The notes beneath the pieces were generated by a model that worked only from the letters and a program-made list of their open reading frames with translations, had not been told where the DNA came from and ran no database searches. Both the position numbers and the translations under genes were made by a program. From Flavobacteriales bacterium (GTDB lineage Bacteria > Bacteroidota > Bacteroidia > Flavobacteriales > Flavobacteriaceae): a DNA stretch of 64,000 bases. Below, in pieces: positions 61,983 through 64,000 of the stretch. The first letter of the stretch is position 1. Each line of letters begins with the position of its first letter. Where the stretch lies: contig SGZJ01000002.1 in assembly GCA_004213995.1 (NCBI GenBank), forward strand, positions 1 through 64,000. The letters are read 5' to 3'.

Positions 61983-64000
61983 TTATTTTAAATATTCTTT
62001 TAAATATTTAGCAGTAACTGATTTTTTATTTGAGTTTAAATCTTCTGGGCTACCTTCAGCAATTATATGACCACCCATTTCTCCACCAACTGGGCCTAAA
62101 TCAATAATATAGTCTGAGCATTTAATTAATTCTAAATTATGTTCAACAACAATTATTGTATTTCCTATATCTATCAATGAATTAAATGATTTTAACAGCT
62201 TTTTAATGTCATCTGTATGTAGTCCTGTTGTTGGCTCATCAAATATAAAGACCCCTCTGTTTTTATTATTTGCCTTTCCTAGAAAATAAGCTAACTTTAT
62301 TCTTTGAGCTTCTCCTCCAGATAGAGTAGAGGAGCTTTGACCTAACTTAACATAGCCTAAACCTACATCTTTTAGAGGTAGTAATTTTTTATATATTTTC
62401 ATTTCTTCAGCTGCTTCAAAAAAACGCAAAGCTTCATTAACAGTCATATTTAAAATATCAAAAATGTTTTTATTTGAATATTTAATATCTAATATCTCTT
62501 TTTTAAATCTTCTTCCTTTACATTGATCACATAATAAGTGTACGTCCGCCATGAATTGCATTTCAATTGTTATTTCTCCATCTCCCTTACATTTATCACA
62601 TCTTCCACCGTCAACATTGAAAGAAAAATGTTTTGGTTTATATAATCTTTGTTTACTTAGATTATGTTTTGAATAAAGATTTCTAATGTCATCATATGCT
62701 TTAATGTAGGTTACAGGATTTGACCTTGATGATCTTCCAATTGGATTTTGATTAATAAATTCAACGAAATCTATTTTTTCTAAATCTCCACCAATTTTCG
62801 TGAATTCACCGGGTTTATTCTCATAAATTCCTAATTCATTTTGTAATGCTGGGTATAAAATGTTTTTTACTAATGAGCTTTTTCCACATCCTGACACTCC
62901 TGTAATTGCCGTGAATATTCCTAGAGGTATATTTACATTTATGTTTTTTAAATTATTTTCTCTTGCTCCAAAAATTTTGATAAATTCTTTACTTTTTTTT
63001 CTAATTTTGGGTATTGATATTTCTACCTTTCCATTTAAATATTTAGCAGTTATAGAGTCCTGTTTTAAGAAATCTGTATAATTACCATAAGCAACTAATT
63101 CACCACCCTGTGATCCTGCTTTTGGACCAATATCTATTATATGGTCTGCCTGTTTCATTATATCGTGATCATGTTCGACAACTATGACTGTGTTACCTAG
63201 ATCTCGTAAAGATTTTAAAACTTTTATTAACCTAATTGTATCATTAGAATGTAATCCAATGCTCGGTTCGTCTAAAATATATAGAGACCCTACAAGACTA
63301 CTGCCTAAAGATGTAGCTATATTAATTCTTTGACTTTCACCTCCAGATAAACTTTTTGATTTTCTATTTAAGGTTAAATAATCTAAACCAACATTAGAAA
63401 GATGTTCTAATCTAGCTTTAATTTCTATCAGTATTCTCTTGGAAATTTGTTTTTCAGAATCTGTTAAATTTATTTTATTAAAAAATAATAATAATTTTTT
63501 TATGGATAAATTAATTAACTCCGATAGTGATTTGTTATCAATTTTTACAAAATCTGCTTCCTTTCTTAGTCTATTGCCTTTACATTGAGTGCAAAGTGTT
63601 TTCCCACGATATCTAGACAATAGAACTCTATTTTGTATTTTATAAGATTTTGATTCAATTTTGTTAAAAAAAGCATTTATCCCTTTGAAATACTCATTTC
63701 CATCAAATAGTAAGTTTTTTTGATCTTCAGAAAGTTCATGATAAGGTTTATGAATTGGAAAATTAAACTTATGACTATTTTTAATAAAATCATTTTTATA
63801 CTTACTTAATTTTTGTCCTTTCCATGGAAGAATTGCATCCTCATAAACAGAAAGCTCCTTGTTTTTTATAACTAGGTTTTTGTCAATTCCAACTATATCT
63901 CCATACCCCTCACATTTAGGACAAGCACCGTAAGGATTATTAAAACTAAAAAGATTAGTTGAAGGTTCTAAGAAAACTTGACCATCTAATTCAAATCTCG
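61983..64000 (-). CDS. uvrA: Excinuclease ABC subunit A (5' part outside window)
   Basis: The frame stays open to the right edge: 671 residues are visible, about 270 of the usual 940 are missing at the N-terminus. A TTG at 63620 looks like a start but is an internal leucine codon; upstream codons encode canonical UvrA such as FNNPYGACPKCEGYG. Visible are the insertion zinc finger (CPKCEGYG...CTQCKGNR), signature LSGGESQRINIA with Walker B LYILDEPSIGLH, and the second ATPase Walker A GVSGCGKSS. The second zinc finger (CDKCKGDG...CDQCKGRR) and LSGGEAQRIKLA follow. UvrA scans DNA for bulky damage and loads UvrB. Confidence 0.96.
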   Translation of the reverse strand, partial: RFELDGQVFLEPSTNLFSFNNPYGACPKCEGYGDIVGIDKNLVIKNKELSVYEDAILPWKGQKLSKYKNDFIKNSHKFNFPIHKPYHELSEDQKNLLFDGNEYFKGINAFFNKIESKSYKIQNRVLLSRYRGKTLCTQCKGNRLRKEADFVKIDNKSLSELINLSIKKLLLFFNKINLTDSEKQISKRILIEIKARLEHLSNVGLDYLTLNRKSKSLSGGESQRINIATSLGSSLVGSLYILDEPSIGLHSNDTIRLIKVLKSLRDLGNTVIVVEHDHDIMKQADHIIDIGPKAGSQGGELVAYGNYTDFLKQDSITAKYLNGKVEISIPKIRKKSKEFIKIFGARENNLKNINVNIPLGIFTAITGVSGCGKSSLVKNILYPALQNELGIYENKPGEFTKIGGDLEKIDFVEFINQNPIGRSSRSNPVTYIKAYDDIRNLYSKHNLSKQRLYKPKHFSFNVDGGRCDKCKGDGEITIEMQFMADVHLLCDQCKGRRFKKEILDIKYSNKNIFDILNMTVNEALRFFEAAEEMKIYKKLLPLKDVGLGYVKLGQSSSTLSGGEAQRIKLAYFLGKANNKNRGVFIFDEPTTGLHTDDIKKLLKSFNSLIDIGNTIIVVEHNLELIKCSDYIIDLGPVGGEMGGHIIAEGSPEDLNSNKKSVTAKYLKEYLK

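Noticed and set aside
61983..63620. A 545-residue UvrA starting at a TTG at 63620
   Set aside because: The frame is open upstream to the window edge and encodes canonical UvrA sequence; the TTG is an internal leucine.
1..64000. CRISPR arrays, insertion sequences, prophage, rRNA genes, defence islands
   Set aside because: No regularly spaced repeats, transposase, integrase, phage structural or rRNA sequence was seen; codon and base use look uniform.

Overview
The window is a dense chromosomal segment from an AT-rich member of the Bacteroidota, most likely a marine-type Flavobacteriaceae. The evidence is protein style (DUF1800, CarboxypepD-plug-barrel receptor, DUF3857, DUF4834, YfhO, and the FtsK-LolA-LptF-RibBA gene order). 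Also, at least ten sites match the Bacteroidota -7 promoter element TAnnTTTG, and the genes lack Shine-Dalgarno sequences. Intergenic gaps are mostly under 100 bases. Six converging gene pairs overlap at their 3' ends, which points to a compact, streamlined genome. I see no phage, insertion sequence, CRISPR array or rRNA.

Layout. 1-1617: 3' part of a DUF1800 gene (minus), then tRNA-Ser(UGA) with promoter and terminator. 1995-3419: nitroreductase and a secreted esterase. 3409-9056 (minus): ftsK-lolA-lptF-ribBA operon for chromosome translocation, lipoprotein and LPS transport and riboflavin synthesis. 9108-11768 (minus): PLP trans-sulfuration lyase plus NhaC transporter. 11900-18163: lpd, tilS, then an NRAMP-like protein coupled to pxpABC (5-oxoprolinase). 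18147-21050 (minus): panB, an RluA pseudouridine synthase and an aldehyde dehydrogenase. 21264-23165: dnaK behind a possible sigma-54-type promoter.

23895-35232 is a menaquinone biosynthesis region: menI-like thioesterase, menF, menD, an S1/CvfB protein, menB, menA, menC, a CPBP protease, a DoxX protein and, past a DUF3857 gene on the other strand, menE. Only menH of the chorismate-to-DHNA steps is not visible. 35239-38922: M24 peptidase, small secreted and membrane proteins, ettA. 39442-43763: ftcD facing fumC-hutI (histidine/glutamate catabolism). 43879-44415: three very small membrane proteins, two of them only found by reading the gap directly. 44444-48393 (minus): outer-membrane receptor, ArsC-like protein, and prfB with a programmed +1 frameshift. 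48517-51967: zinc metalloprotease and threonine aldolase.

52120-56410 holds a cysteine-synthase-like enzyme, an alpha-oxoamine synthase (SPT/CFAT type), a GNAT-fold acyltransferase candidate and an outer-membrane barrel. I read it as a candidate sulfonolipid (capnine) or sphingolipid locus, the most interesting system here. 56491-61904: DUF4834, YfhO, a family-4 glycosyltransferase and a flippase for surface glycan synthesis. 61983-64000 (minus): 3' part of uvrA.
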